NCBI GenBank assembly: GCA_034766995.1
Contig: CM068313.1
Span: forward strand, 6,973,461-7,037,460
Source of the DNA: Acanthacorydalis orientalis
Taxonomy: Eukaryota; Arthropoda; Insecta; Megaloptera; Corydalidae
DNA: 64,000 nt
Direction of reading: 5' to 3'
The notes beneath the pieces were generated by a model. It searched no databases and was not told the origin of the DNA. It worked only from the letters and a program-made list of their open reading frames with translations. The number at the start of each line of letters is the position of its first letter. Positions within the stretch are counted from its first letter, which is position 1. Made by a program: the position numbers and the translations under genes. Positions 1-12,806 of the stretch are shown here, piece after piece.

Positions 1-1601
1 TTCAAAAAATTCTAAAAATACAGAATTATCAAGATCTATGCAGCTTTTCTATTTCATCACAATTTTTTTTTTAAAAAAAACAAAAGTAGCTCAACGATCC
101 ACAATAAAACAATAATTATAACGGAATAATATTAATATAAAGTCATGTTTGCAATAAACTAAATACGTGTAAAAAAATATGCAATTATATTAAAATTATG
201 ATCTACCTTTAAATTACATATTAATAACCTAAATAATAAATAAAATAGTAAAGTAATTATTATTATCAAGGACCACAATACATATAAAATGTGTTATTAT
301 TAATAGGATCCAGGATTATAGGATCCAGTGCTGAACTGATTAAATAAAAGAAGTAAATATTTCTCTTTTTGTAAATAATAATAATAAATAGAATACATTA
401 TATCATCCTTACGAAATAAATGTATTTGTAAAAAGTTCAACTTTTCAAAATAGGAGTACGGCTGCTTGAATTAGAGTTCAAAGACTAAAAACAAATCGTA
501 ACGTTTAAAATATGAATTGTATATCCTCATTGTATTATATATAGCTGGAATATATTTTTAAAACTAAAAAAAAATGTATGACAAACATTATTCTTAAAGT
601 TTTTTTAACCAAGATTATAATAACTAGAACGTTTAAAAATCGAACAATTGTTATTCGTTTGGCCATGAGTATATCTAGGTTAATATCGGTTGAAAAAAAA
701 AACGCAATCTTAAATGTATTGCTGTAAGTTTTGTTGAAATAAATAATTACTTACTGGTGTTCCAAGTTACATAACTTTTAAATCTAGTTTAATTTTTAAC
801 TTTACTTTTACAATCCACTGTAAGTAAAGTGGCCATTTTTTTTAAATATAACTGAATTATTACATATATACGTTCATATGTGTCATAACGTGCTCGTTAA
901 ATTGTAATTTCGAAATATAATTAAGAAATATAGTCTTGTAGATTTCATTTAAGAAATATCCATTTAAGTTTATAGTTTTCTCTATTGGTATGCTTGAAGA
1001 CAAGTTATATTAAGTTATAATTTATTTATTTAACACATTCGAAAACGTATTTAGTTTCAAAGTAATCCAATTTAATATTAAGAACTTATTCATGATTTAA
1101 CAGAAATGATCATCCATCAAAATCACAGAAAAATATAAACAAGAGTTAATAAATAAACAAATAAATTTAAAAAATATCACAGTCTCGAATTAACTATAAA
1201 TTTGTATCTTAAAACATATCTTTAAGTTTACATTTAAAACTCTTCTTTCAATCTTGATCGCCGCAATTAACATTTTAAGAAATATACTTGGGATTAATTT
1301 TTTTTTACAAATGTATTACTGAATATTCCGATTAGCATCATATTTATTCAATAACTTTTTAAATAAATTGTTATATGTGCAAACTTCAATCGATTTATTT
1401 TTAATAATAAAAAAATAAAGGCATGAATTAATATGTGTATCATTGAATCGAACTTTATTAAAAAGTAATTTATATTACAAAACAAATTTCTAGATAGTAA
1501 TAATTTATTTATGGGGTTTTTTCACTTGTACGCGGCAATAAATTAATTAAAAATTAATCGACTGTAAATTTGAGAAATTTAAAAATAATATATGCAATAT
1601 G

Positions 1602-1671
<70 letters not shown>

Positions 1672-2186
1672 GATAAGATTAAAAGATAGAAAAAGATAAA
1701 AATGATGATAACAGATGAACAATAAAAAGTTATGGCTGAAAGAAGAAAAATATGAAAAAGTCCTGAAAGAAATTAGTAAATATGGAAGACGAAGATATCG
1801 GAAAATGGATTGGAAATGTATGAGAAAGAAAGAGAAAAATCATTCTAATCAAAAGAGTATTTTATCTAGCAGTGGAATGTTAAATATATACGATTATGAA
1901 AAAAATGGTTTAAGGAAATTAATTTTCACTGCAAATTCTTACTGAAATTTTTTGCTATTTTTCGCGCTGTCAACAAATATTTTAGATTTCGCAAACCTTT
2001 TGGTAATAGTAATAAACATTCAAACGGATTAATATTCAAAATGTGTGGTTAACCGAAATTTATAAAAATAAATACGATATTAAGCGATTTTTTCAAATAA
2101 GCTAATTACATTCATATAACTTACAATTATTATCACTGCTTAAATGTCTAAAGAAATATCGAAAAATGTGTGTTTTTTTTTCTAAC
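1..2186. other. AT-rich non-coding stretch left of the sulfotransferase exons
   Basis: No exon I can defend. Because the sulfotransferase is read on the minus strand and its second exon ends in a donor at 2186, this stretch is probably its next intron. It holds a TA array at about 1602-1665 and a purine-rich block (about 1667-1910). The 76-codon plus-strand frame there is Lys/Glu/Arg-rich without a recognisable domain and I do not call it a gene. Confidence 0.5.
1602..1665. repeat. (TA)n array
   Basis: About 30 TA units with one G interruption, directly left of a purine-rich block. Confidence 0.9.
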
Positions 2187-2602
2187 CTGAACGTGGAAAA
2201 GTCACAATCCAAGTATCATCAGGTCGCACTTCGAAATTGTAGAAATACTTCGCATCTGTGGCGTATTTACTCGGCAGAAACCATTTTTCTGGACCGACTT
2301 GTACGAAGCCAGTTTTTTCCCCTGTATTAAAATATTTGATAAATTTCAAAACTACGAATTGAAATAATAAATAAAAATATTCACAGAACCAATATTATTT
2401 GTTTCTTTTGTTCGTCTTTCGTTTGTTTTCTGGAGTTCAAACACGAATGAAACTAACAGAGAATCTCAACTTTTTTGAAATTTAATTGAAATAATATTCA
2501 TAATAATTTGCTTCTAAATCCAGAACACATACTATTTTTGAGAGTTTTAGTTCAAATTTGTTTTTAGTTCAAGTTACAATATATTTATTTATATATATAT
2601 AC

Positions 2603-2649
<47 letters not shown>

Positions 2650-3353
2650 CATTTGTATTTTTTTAATTATTTAACTATTTGTATGGGAACTATTTATTAA
2701 AGATATGTCTATTATAAAAAATATATTTAATATTTTTCATTTTAAATCCTTTGTGTCATTACAGATTCGCATTTTTTTTTTAATTGAAACTGAGTAACAT
2801 TATTATTTAACATATTCTTTGAAAGACAAATAATTTTAAAAATTTGTATTTTCCCAAAAAAGATCATACATTTTTTGTGAAATATCATTTTAATGATAAA
2901 AATATGTTTGTTTCTTCAACATTCATAATATAAATAATACTTTTATGTAATATTTAAAATACTGATTCAAAATACTATTAATTCGTATTTCAAAAAAGTT
3001 TAATGTTTCAATAAATACTGCTAAAAAAGTCAAGAAACATTTAACGTACCTTTAAAATCTTTCAGTAATTCTTGATTTATCTCCTCGTTAACAAAATTTA
3101 TTTCGTATGGAAATTTATATTTTAAAGTTTCACTTTTATCACACTCTTCCTCAATTTTCAATTCATTTTCAACACCATTAAAATTCAAATCGTTTTCAAT
3201 CACCCTTCCGCCGTTTTTTTCAATAATTGTGTTGTTATTTATGACACGACGGTCGAATGTTTCTGTAATTTGTTTGAAATCATCAAATTCCAATTGGTTT
3301 AATTTCATATCTGATAAAGTGTTACAGATATGCTGTACTTTGACTTTTGACAT
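2187..3353 (-). CDS. Cytosolic sulfotransferase (SULT1 family), 5' part only
   Basis: Transfers sulfate from PAPS to alcohols or phenols; insect members act on small lipophilic substrates in the cytosol (family knowledge). Two exons are visible: 3050-3353 and 2187-2321. They join in phase 1 and give about 146 residues. The second exon carries the family start block (GPEKWFLPSKY, then RPDDTWIVTFPRSG), where TWIVTFPRSG is the PAPS 5'-phosphosulfate loop; the exon ends inside it at a GT donor. The catalytic His and the dimerisation motif lie off the left edge. The ATG at 3351-3353 is my choice of start. An acceptor at 3377-3378 just upstream suggests a spliced leader, so the true start could be further upstream. 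About 85 Asp/Glu/Asn-rich residues precede the normal N-terminal block FPYEINFV, unusually long for this family. Family certain, start uncertain. Confidence 0.85.
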
Positions 3354-3645
3354 TTTTCGAATTTTGTGATTTAAACCTGTATTAATAAAATTAAACACTG
3401 GTGAGCGCGACGTTATAAACACCGTGTGAACTATTTGATTACTGTTAAGGCGACATACTTCTGAACTTAATAATTTACATTGTTGATGCTTTAAAAGGTG
3501 GGGATTTGATAAATTAATTGTGAAGGGAAAGTTCCATGAAAAGGTATACACATGAACGCACGTTACAGTACACACGACGCACACACATTTATGCATTTAT
3601 ACAAAAGTGCGCAGATGTGTATGTGTAATATATATACATATATAC

Positions 3646-3708
<63 letters not shown>

Positions 3709-3783
3709 AACACCTACTTCATTTGTATATAAACGCATCCAACTGAAACGCATACAATCTCTCACAAATATTAAAAAAAAAGT

Positions 3784-6330
3784 AAATAACAAATTCCAAT
3801 TACAAAAAACCTGTTTTTTTGTCAATAACACAGTGATATTAATGATAAAATCACAATTTAAAATCCAATAAATCGTTTTTCAAAAATCATGGATTTTTGT
3901 TAAAATTTACAGAGTATAGGTCGTACGTTTTTTTAGATGAAAAAATGAAAGTTCGAAAAGTGAATGTTTTTTGCGACAAATCGACTATTTACATACGGAG
4001 TAATAGATTTTGGCCAAAAAATACGTTTTAAATGTGAAAATAAGAGAATTTTCTGCGAAATTCGTTTTTAAACGATTTTATTCTTTTTTCTCAAAAGATT
4101 AAAATCGTATAAAAAAATTTTCTGGATGTTATAACCGTCTGAAATATTTTTCTGTAATGAAGAATAACTGTTTTTCTTGTTTGTGACTGTTTATAAAGCG
4201 ATAAATTTTGTAATTTTTGAAAAAGAAATTATTTAAATGAAAATAACGATTATCAGGTCAAAAATCGAGAATCGAAAAAAATCGCCGTTTTATAAATAAA
4301 TAACGAATTCTAATTAATGAAAACATCTTTTTTGTTAATAATATGCTTTTGTCAATGATAGAATCGCAATATCGAATCAAATAAATCGTTTTTCAAAAAT
4401 CATGAATTTTTGTTAAAATTTACATACTATAGGTCGTACGTTTTTTTAGACCAAAAAATAAAAGTTTGAAAAGTGGACATTTTTTGCGACAAATTGACTA
4501 TTTACATACGGAATAATAGATTTCGGTCAAAAAATACATTTTAAATTTGAAAATATGAGAATTTTTTTCGAAATTCGTTTTTAAACGATTTTATCTTTTT
4601 TTTTCAAACCAATAAAATCGTATAAAAAAATTTTCTGGATGTTATAACCATCTGAAATATTTTTTTGTAATGAAGAATGACTATTTTCTTTGTTTGTGAC
4701 TATTTATAAAGGGATCAATTTTGGAATTTTTGAAAAAGAAATTATTTAATTGAAAATAATCATTATCAGGTCAAAAATCGAGAATTGAAACAAATCGCCG
4801 TTTTATAAATAAATAACGAATTCTAATTAATGAAAACAACTTTTTTGTTAATAATATGCTTTTGTCGATGATAGAATCGCAATATCGAATCAAATAAATC
4901 GTTTTTCAAAAATCATGAATTTTTGTTAAAATTTACACACTATAGGTCGTACGTTTTTTTAGACCAAAAAATAAAAGTTTGAATAGTGGACATTTTTTGC
5001 GATAAATCGACTATTTACATACGGAGTAATAGACTTCGGCCAAAAAATACATTTTAAATACGAAAATATGAGAATTTTTTGCGAAAGTCGTTTTTAAACG
5101 ATTTTATCCCTTTTCTCAAAACATTAAAATTGTATAAAAAAATTTTCTGGATGTTATAACCATCTGAAATATTTTTTTTTGTAATGAAGAATAACTATTT
5201 TCCTTGTTTGTGACTGTTTATAAAGGGATAAATTTTGTAATTTTTGAAAAAGAAATTATTTAAATGAAAATAACGATTATCAGGTCAAAAATCGAGAATT
5301 GAAACAAATCGCCGTTTTATAAATAAATAACGAATTTTAATTAATGAAAACAACTTTCTTGTTAATAATATGCTTTTGTCAATGATAGAATCGCAATATC
5401 GAATCAAATAAATCGTTTTTCAAAAATCATGGATTTTTGTTAAAATTTACAGACTATAGGTCGTACGTTTTTTTAGACCAAAAAATAAAAATTTGAAAAG
5501 TGAACATTTTTTGCGACAAATCGACTATTTACATACGGAGTAATAGACTTCGGCCAAAAAATACATTTTAAATACGAAAATATGAGAATTTTTTGCGAAA
5601 GTCGTTTTTAAACGATTTTATCTTTTTTTTCAAACCAATAAAATCGTATAAAAAAATTTTCTGGATGTTATAACCATCTGAAATATTTTTTTTATAATGA
5701 AGAATGACTATTTTCTTTGTTTGTGACTATTTATAAAGGGATCAATTTTGGAATTTTTGAAAAAGAAATTATTTAATTGAAAATAATCATTATCAGGTCA
5801 AAAATCGAGAATTGAAACAAATCGCCGTTTTATAAATAAATAACGAATTTTAATTAATGAAAACAACTTTCTTGTTAATAATATGCTTTTGTCAATGATA
5901 GAATCGCAATATCGAATCAAATAAATCGTTTTTCAAAAATCATGAATTTTTGTTAAAATTACAGACTATAGGTCGTACGTTTTTTTAGACCAAAAAATAA
6001 AAGTTTGAAAAGTGAACATTTTTTGCGACAAATCGACAATTTACATACGGAGTAATAGACTTCGGCTAAAAAATACATTTTAAATACGAAAATATGAGAA
6101 TTTTTTGCGAAATTCGTTTTTAAACGATTTTATCCTTTTTCTCAAAACATTAAAATCGTATAAAAAAAATTACTGTACGTTATAACCATCTGAAATATTT
6201 TTTTTTGTAGTGAAGAATAACTATTTTCTTTGTTTGTAACTATTGATAAAGGAATACAATTATGAATTTGAAAAAGAAATTAATTATATGAAAATAATGA
6301 TTATCAGGTCAAATCGAGTAAGAGATTTCG
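3784..6330. repeat. Satellite array, ~513 bp monomer, about five copies
   Basis: The landmark TCGTACG recurs at 3921, 4434, 4947, 5461 and 5973, a spacing of 512-514 bp. Each unit also repeats an ATTATCAGGTCAAA block, a TTTCTGGATGTTATAACC block and an AAACGATTTTATC block. Outer units are more diverged (the start near 3784 and the end after 6240), as expected of array edges. Copies 2 and 4 share variants (GGGATCAATTTTGG, AACCAATAAAATCG) that copies 1 and 3 lack, so the array is ordered A-B-A-B with a dimer period of about 1026 bp. No coding frame spans a monomer. Confidence 0.93.
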
Positions 6331-7296
<966 letters not shown>

Positions 7297-7926
7297 TTTT
7301 GTTGGTACAAAAGTAATTGCGGTTTTTAGGTATCGAGTATAAAAGACGCATATTTCAGTTAAAAATTATATTTATTAATCAAAATAAAGACCATTTCTCC
7401 CAACGGGAAACAAATTTGTTTATTCCTGCAAGATAGAATTCTGGAGTTGTAGAATAAACGAATTCATCGAAAGCGCTTTGAGCTGATGCTTGATCTTGAA
7501 ACCCTTCTCTCGTAGGAAATTACTCAAATATTTAAAAAAGTGATCTGAAAAGTGATAGGTTCAGAGAATAAGGTGGGTGAGATGAGGTTCCATTACGAAT
7601 TTTTTGGAACCAGTGTTGAGCTGCACGTTCACTAATTGACTCTTCGCCGAAAACAAATTTGATATTTCGAGCAGTTTCTGTTGCTTTACATCCCAATTTA
7701 AATTCATACAAAAAAAATGTACGAATTTGCTTCTTTTCCACACCTAATTTAAGAGGTTATATCCAACAATACTAAAGAATGAAAACAATAGACACAAGCT
7801 GAAATCAGTAATGCTAATTTCATTGTTTACAATGGTGAATCACATGACTATAAAAAAAGATAACGGTAACTAGAATAATCGGCGCCAAACTTAAAATAAT
7901 AAAACCGCAATTATTTTTGTACCAAC

Positions 7927-7930
<4 letters not shown>
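7297..7930 (-). mobile_element. Mariner element, internally deleted, TA target duplication
   Basis: Terminal inverted repeats are recognisable at both ends (GTTGGTACAAAAGTAATTGC on the left; the reverse complement AATTATTTTTGTACCAAC on the right), flanked by TA at 7295-7296 and 7931-7932. The minus-strand frame begins with the N-terminal helix-turn-helix of a mariner transposase (FFLYEFKLGCKATETARNI, about 7590-7743). It then jumps directly to the C-terminal HPPYS-N-LS block, so the catalytic centre is deleted. At 634 bp the copy is about half the usual ~1.3 kb and cannot encode a working transposase. Its right end abuts a (TA)n array. Confidence 0.9.
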
Positions 7931-7990
<60 letters not shown>

Positions 7991-8911
7991 CTATTACGTT
8001 TTATTGTTGTCATGTTTACTAAATTTAATAAAGTAGCTACTTTTTGGTAAAGTAAATTATAATTATTATATATCAATAATAAATTTTATAAATTAAAAAA
8101 CGAACAATAATCCAATAAACTGAATCTCAAAACATTTTTTTACTACTGTAGCATGTCGTTAATGTTTTATGTATTATGAATTTCAAGTAACTACATTCAA
8201 GATGTAATAATAAATAATTGCAGTTGGCATCAAAAAAGTCTTTCTATTTACTTTCTTTCTGTTATGATATAAAAAAAAATAATACATTAGTGTGATTCAG
8301 TTGAGAAGAAAGTGCTGTGACAATCAATGAAACATTTACGTTTTGTTAGAAATTATTTGTAATTAAAAAGAAGAGAAATCCAAAAGCGGTACACTCAAAA
8401 GTCAATAATGTTTACCATTATGACCTCTTGAACAACGTAGTCAGTATGCAATATCAAATATTTGAATTTCGTAATAGACATCACTACGTAATTAGAAAAA
8501 AGAAACGTATTCAGGTTTTTTAGACATCAATCAAACATTTGTGACAAACTGGCTTACAGCAGGAAAGAGAGTAAATTTAAAATATAGATATTCGAAATAA
8601 CTATGAATTAATGAACCGGTACAGAAATTTATTCGTCGACAAAATTAATTATAAATTTTGTTATCTAAAACGTGACATATAAAAATATTATTTTCGTTGC
8701 GAAAATTTATGTGTAAATAGATCGACGACATTCCATTAAAACTTTCCTGTAAAAGGTAATAATGTATTTATATGAACGACAACTTTCACTGAAGTACTTG
8801 AATTATAACATGGATACGGAAGGATGATTTAAATATATCAGAGAAAATAAAAACCGTATAATATTGTTAATTGTTTTACAGTTTATTTTATATTAGAATA
8901 TGTTTAAAATA
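7931..8911. other. AT-rich spacer
   Basis: A TA array (7931-7991) next to the mariner, then unremarkable AT-rich sequence. No exon or RNA gene seen. Confidence 0.5.
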
Positions 8912-9119
8912 CTAGTACATAGCCCGTCAAATTGACGGGAAAATAGAAAGAAAAAACTGTTTATTTGTTTTTACAACATAATATATTTAAACATATAAAA
9001 TACCTAAGAACGAAATTTAATGAATTAAACTTGAAACCCATGAGCTGACAAAGCAAACATTTCTCCTCACTTTATTCGCTGAACAAAGTGACGAGTAATG
9101 TGGGTTTTTATTATTAAGA
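8912..9119 (-). mobile_element. Small non-autonomous Helitron
   Basis: Read on the minus strand it begins with TC directly after a host A (9120). It ends with CTAG (8915-8912) directly before a host T (8911). About 8 nt before the CTAG lies a perfect hairpin, CCCGTCAA / TTGACGGG (8923-8939). A TC start, a 3' hairpin, a CTRR end and insertion between A and T without target duplication are the Helitron hallmarks. The 208 bp encode no protein. A second inverted repeat (CACTTTATTCG...AAAGTG, about 9069-9091) lies near the 5' end. The call rests on structure alone. Confidence 0.7.
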
Positions 9120-9425
9120 TTTGTCAGTAAAAAGTCATCTATTCATAAAAAAACGCAACAAATTTCAAAACAATTTTAATAGGTATTAAAGAAAACAAAA
9201 TGCTAAATTGAACATTTTTATAATCTACACTTTTTTAAATATATTGTATAAACAGCAGCTGTTTTATAAGATTTATATACTTTTTATATTTATGAAAGAT
9301 ATTTAAAGCGATTTTATTGAATAAAAATAAATATTAAAAACAATCATCATCTGTGTTGTGATTGATGAAAATTGATTTTGAAATTAAATCATAAAATAAA
9401 GCATACATATGCTCATTTATAACAT

Positions 9426-9715
9426 CTTATTCTCTGGACCTAACTCCGACAGATTACAATTTTTTTAAACATTTGAGTAATTTCCTACGAGAGAAGGTTT
9501 TCAAAGATTAAAAATCAGCTCAAAACGCTTTCAATAAATTCATTAATTCCAGGACTCCAGAATTCTATCTTGTAGGAATAAACAAACTTGTTCCCCGTTG
9601 GGAGGAATGTGTGCAGGCCATTGGCCTTTATTTTGATTAATAAATATAATTTTTAACTGATATATGTCTTTATACTCGATATGTAAAAACCGCAATTATT
9701 TTAGTACCAACCTAA
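9426..9715 (+). mobile_element. Mariner element, 5'-truncated 3' end
   Basis: The plus strand holds the last ~290 bp of a mariner related to the copies at 7297 and 60066. It has the decayed C-terminal coding block (CTCCGACAGATTACAATT, GTAATTTCCTACGAGAGAAG) and ends in the terminal repeat ...AATTATTTTAGTACCAACC at 9715, followed by TA and a long (TA)n array. The 5' part is missing. Several stops interrupt the frame. Confidence 0.85.
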
Positions 9716-9717
9716 TA

Positions 9718-9718
<1 letters not shown>

Positions 9719-9776
<58 letters not shown>
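9719..9776. repeat. (TA)n array abutting a mariner end
   Basis: About 29 TA units starting within 4 bp of the terminal repeat of the mariner at 9426-9715, consistent with insertion into, or expansion from, the TA target. Confidence 0.9.
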
Positions 9777-9777
<1 letters not shown>

Positions 9778-10409
9778 CAGCCAATAATTACAATCGTGTA
9801 GTTAGATAAAAAGTAAAAAATCTCTTTCGAATTTCATTTTTGTATTTACTATTAAGATTGATGAAAAATAATTCTAATAAATATATCTCTCTTTCAATAA
9901 AAATTAAAATTATATTCCAAATTATATTTTTTTTATTTCAGTTAAAGCGCTTCTCATCTATCAGTCTATAAATAAATGTGTATTTTTGAGAAACTTGAAA
10001 CAAATAAGCAAAACACTGTTTACTTTTTAATCTATGATGAACAGTTACTCATTGCGAACTTACTGGAAAATATTTTATTACATCTGTCTGGAAAATTTCC
10101 GGTTTTAAAGTAAAATAGTCAAAGTTTGCTCTTTCAATAAAAATTCTTGTAGGGTTAGAATCGATAATAATCGCTTGGATCAATAGATTTTAAATAAAAT
10201 AAATAAAAAGTATGAGTGTATGATTGAAATCCGTGTTTTCTTTAATATCAGTGTAGTATTACTGTTTAGTATTATTATAGTAAAACAAAGGCACATTTCT
10301 GTTCATTAATCGTCGCAATTTTAATCAATTCAGCTGTTCACACAGATATCTGCTTTTATCGTTTGATAAGTCCAACAATTAAAAGTGAATGACACTAATT
10401 AATGATACA

Positions 10410-10412
<3 letters not shown>

Positions 10413-10482
<70 letters not shown>
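10413..10482. repeat. (TA)n array
   Basis: About 35 TA units directly left of a purine-rich block. Confidence 0.9.
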
Positions 10483-10486
<4 letters not shown>

Positions 10487-11221
10487 TATATAATATGATT
10501 ATGATTGAGCTACTTTAAATAACACAAAGAAATTTTGAAAAATGTATCTTAGGAATAATAGAGCGCAATGAAAGAAGAACAAAATGGATTAAGAGTTAGA
10601 CATAATAATAGCTATAAATAAATGAGAAAAAAAATGAAAATAGTCAAGAAGAGAAGATGGCAGACAGCGAAAACAGAAAGTATTATGTTAAGAAATATAA
10701 AAAAATACCTGAAAGAGATCTGTGAATAAAAGAGACAATGATATTCGAAAATATAGAGTAATTTTATAGAAAGAAGAAGCGATAAGTAGTTGAAATTAGA
10801 AAAGATAATTATCTAGCAGAAGATTATCAAATACTGAAGATGACGTATGCACATTTATTGAATAGAATATTTTTTTTTTAAAAAAAACGTTTATAATTTA
10901 TTTGTTTTATAATAACATATTAAATATAAATTTATTTTTCAATATGAATACAATAAATTTAATATATTGATACGGCATTATTTAATAGAATGTTCAATAT
11001 GCCATATACTTATTTTTTTATACAAAAAAAATCTTTTAACGATTAAAAACTATTTTGCATTTCGTATGCTTATCATATACGTTTGTACAACACATAAATG
11101 TTTTCTAAACGAATAATAAATTATTATTTAGTTGAATCTTTCCAATATAATATTTTCAAAATTTTCAAAAATATAAACTGAAAACTAAATAATTTGTTCT
11201 CACAACGATTCAATTCACATC

Positions 11222-12774
11222 TCATACCATACTGAAAGGTGGTTGTTTATTAGTTTTTGTATGGTATATACCAGTGGAACTGTAAAAATTAAAAGAATAT
11301 TAAAATTTACAACTACACTAAAAGGATAATAAATTTGTAATATTAATAATGTGTCATTGTTTTTTTCAATTACAAATAACTATGCCTATTTTTCAAATCT
11401 CGTGTGATTCACCTGTTCGAATATTTTTTTAATATTTGTGTTTTTTAATAATACATAAATATAACAAAAATTGCACAAACCCTTCAACAACAAAAGATGA
11501 TTCACCCATAGGCGGTACTATTTCACTTTCTACAGTACATTTCTCTTTTTTAGCTTCTTTCAGTGTTGCACACTCTTTTGTCGGAAATGCATACTCTTTA
11601 ATAATACTTTCGACATAATATAAATACGATCGGCTATGGCTACAGCTTCCTGATTAATATTTAATAATACTTTATAAAATCATCGACAGAAGTAGAAAAT
11701 AATATGTCACCTGTTATATCCAATCCACAGCCTGGCTGAGAAGCTTCTCCACCGTTAGGATAAAAATCAATATGGCCAACTGGATCCATAAATCCAAGGT
11801 TTCCGCCACAAGTGTGGATAGAGTCGACGAAATCGGCATCGTTCTTGGTAACCTTCCACTTTTCACGGGCAAATTCATATAATGGCAAAGCGGCATCGAA
11901 TGCTATAAAATAAAAATGACTATTAAATAAAAGCCACACGATTTGAAAGTTTAACTGGAAACAACATTAAACACTAACTCTTGGAATTGATCAAACACTT
12001 CAAGTTTTCCTTAATGATTAAAATTATTTGTAAAATTTTACAGAAGATATGTTAGATGATGTTACAGAGCGGCCACTGAACTATAGCGCAAAAATGTGAG
12101 AAAAAAATGTTGTATTTAATTTATGTAATTTTTAAAAATCGTTAATTCTCAATCAATTCTGTGAAAAAATATCCTTTCACAATTAACAGGAAAAGTAAAA
12201 CATATGTAAAAGCATCTAAAATTCAACAAATTTAAAACGGCGATCATAAATTTTATGTTTTTTCATTTCTAATTATATTTTGATATAAATATCTATTTGT
12301 AGGTTTTCAAGTGTTAACCGTGGTAACATGAGTAATCTCACTCAAGATCGAATAACCCCGATGGCGAGAGGGGTCAGAGCTAGCGAGAGAGGGAGAATGG
12401 TCCTCCGAAAGGAGAGTTGGGCGTGCGGTTAACAACTCCACCTCGTAAAACAACAAACGTTACAAAACCTCAAAATAAGCCTCAGACACTGGATGGATTT
12501 AACGGCAAACGCCCACTATGCAGTGGAGCTGTTGGGAGTAAGGAACTGGAGAAGGACTGCCAGTCAGAGGGATGTCTGTTGATAGAAAATTGAGGAGGCC
12601 AATGCTCAATTTGGGCTGTAGCGCTATTGAAAAAAAAAAGAAGAAAAAAGTGTATTCCTATTGGAAAAACTTTTATCACTAGTTTATGTATTTAAATAGT
12701 TTAATAGACATTCATAGAAAAAACATTATCAAATAATCTTTGTTTCATCTTACACAGATAAAATTTAAATAACT

Positions 12775-12806
<32 letters not shown>

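Larger units (their letters stand above)
9716..11221. other. Spacer with two TA arrays and a purine-rich block
   Basis: TA arrays at about 9719-9776 and 10413-10482. A strongly purine-skewed block follows at about 10540-10850, with many in-frame stops. It resembles the block at 1667-1910 in composition and in short stretches such as GAAATAT/CTGAAAGA. It may be eroded retroelement sequence. No exon supported. Confidence 0.4.

Noticed and set aside
1715..1945. 76-codon Lys/Arg/Glu-rich frame
   Set aside because: Part of a purine-skewed block whose composition alone explains an open frame. No domain.
3552..3831. Frames on both strands rich in Tyr-Ile
   Set aside because: They translate a (TA)n/(CA)n microsatellite; no coding signal outside the repeat.
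3784..6330. CRISPR-like or coding interpretation of the 513-bp repeats
   Set aside because: Repeats are long, contiguous, without unique spacers, and contain stops in all frames, so they are satellite DNA.
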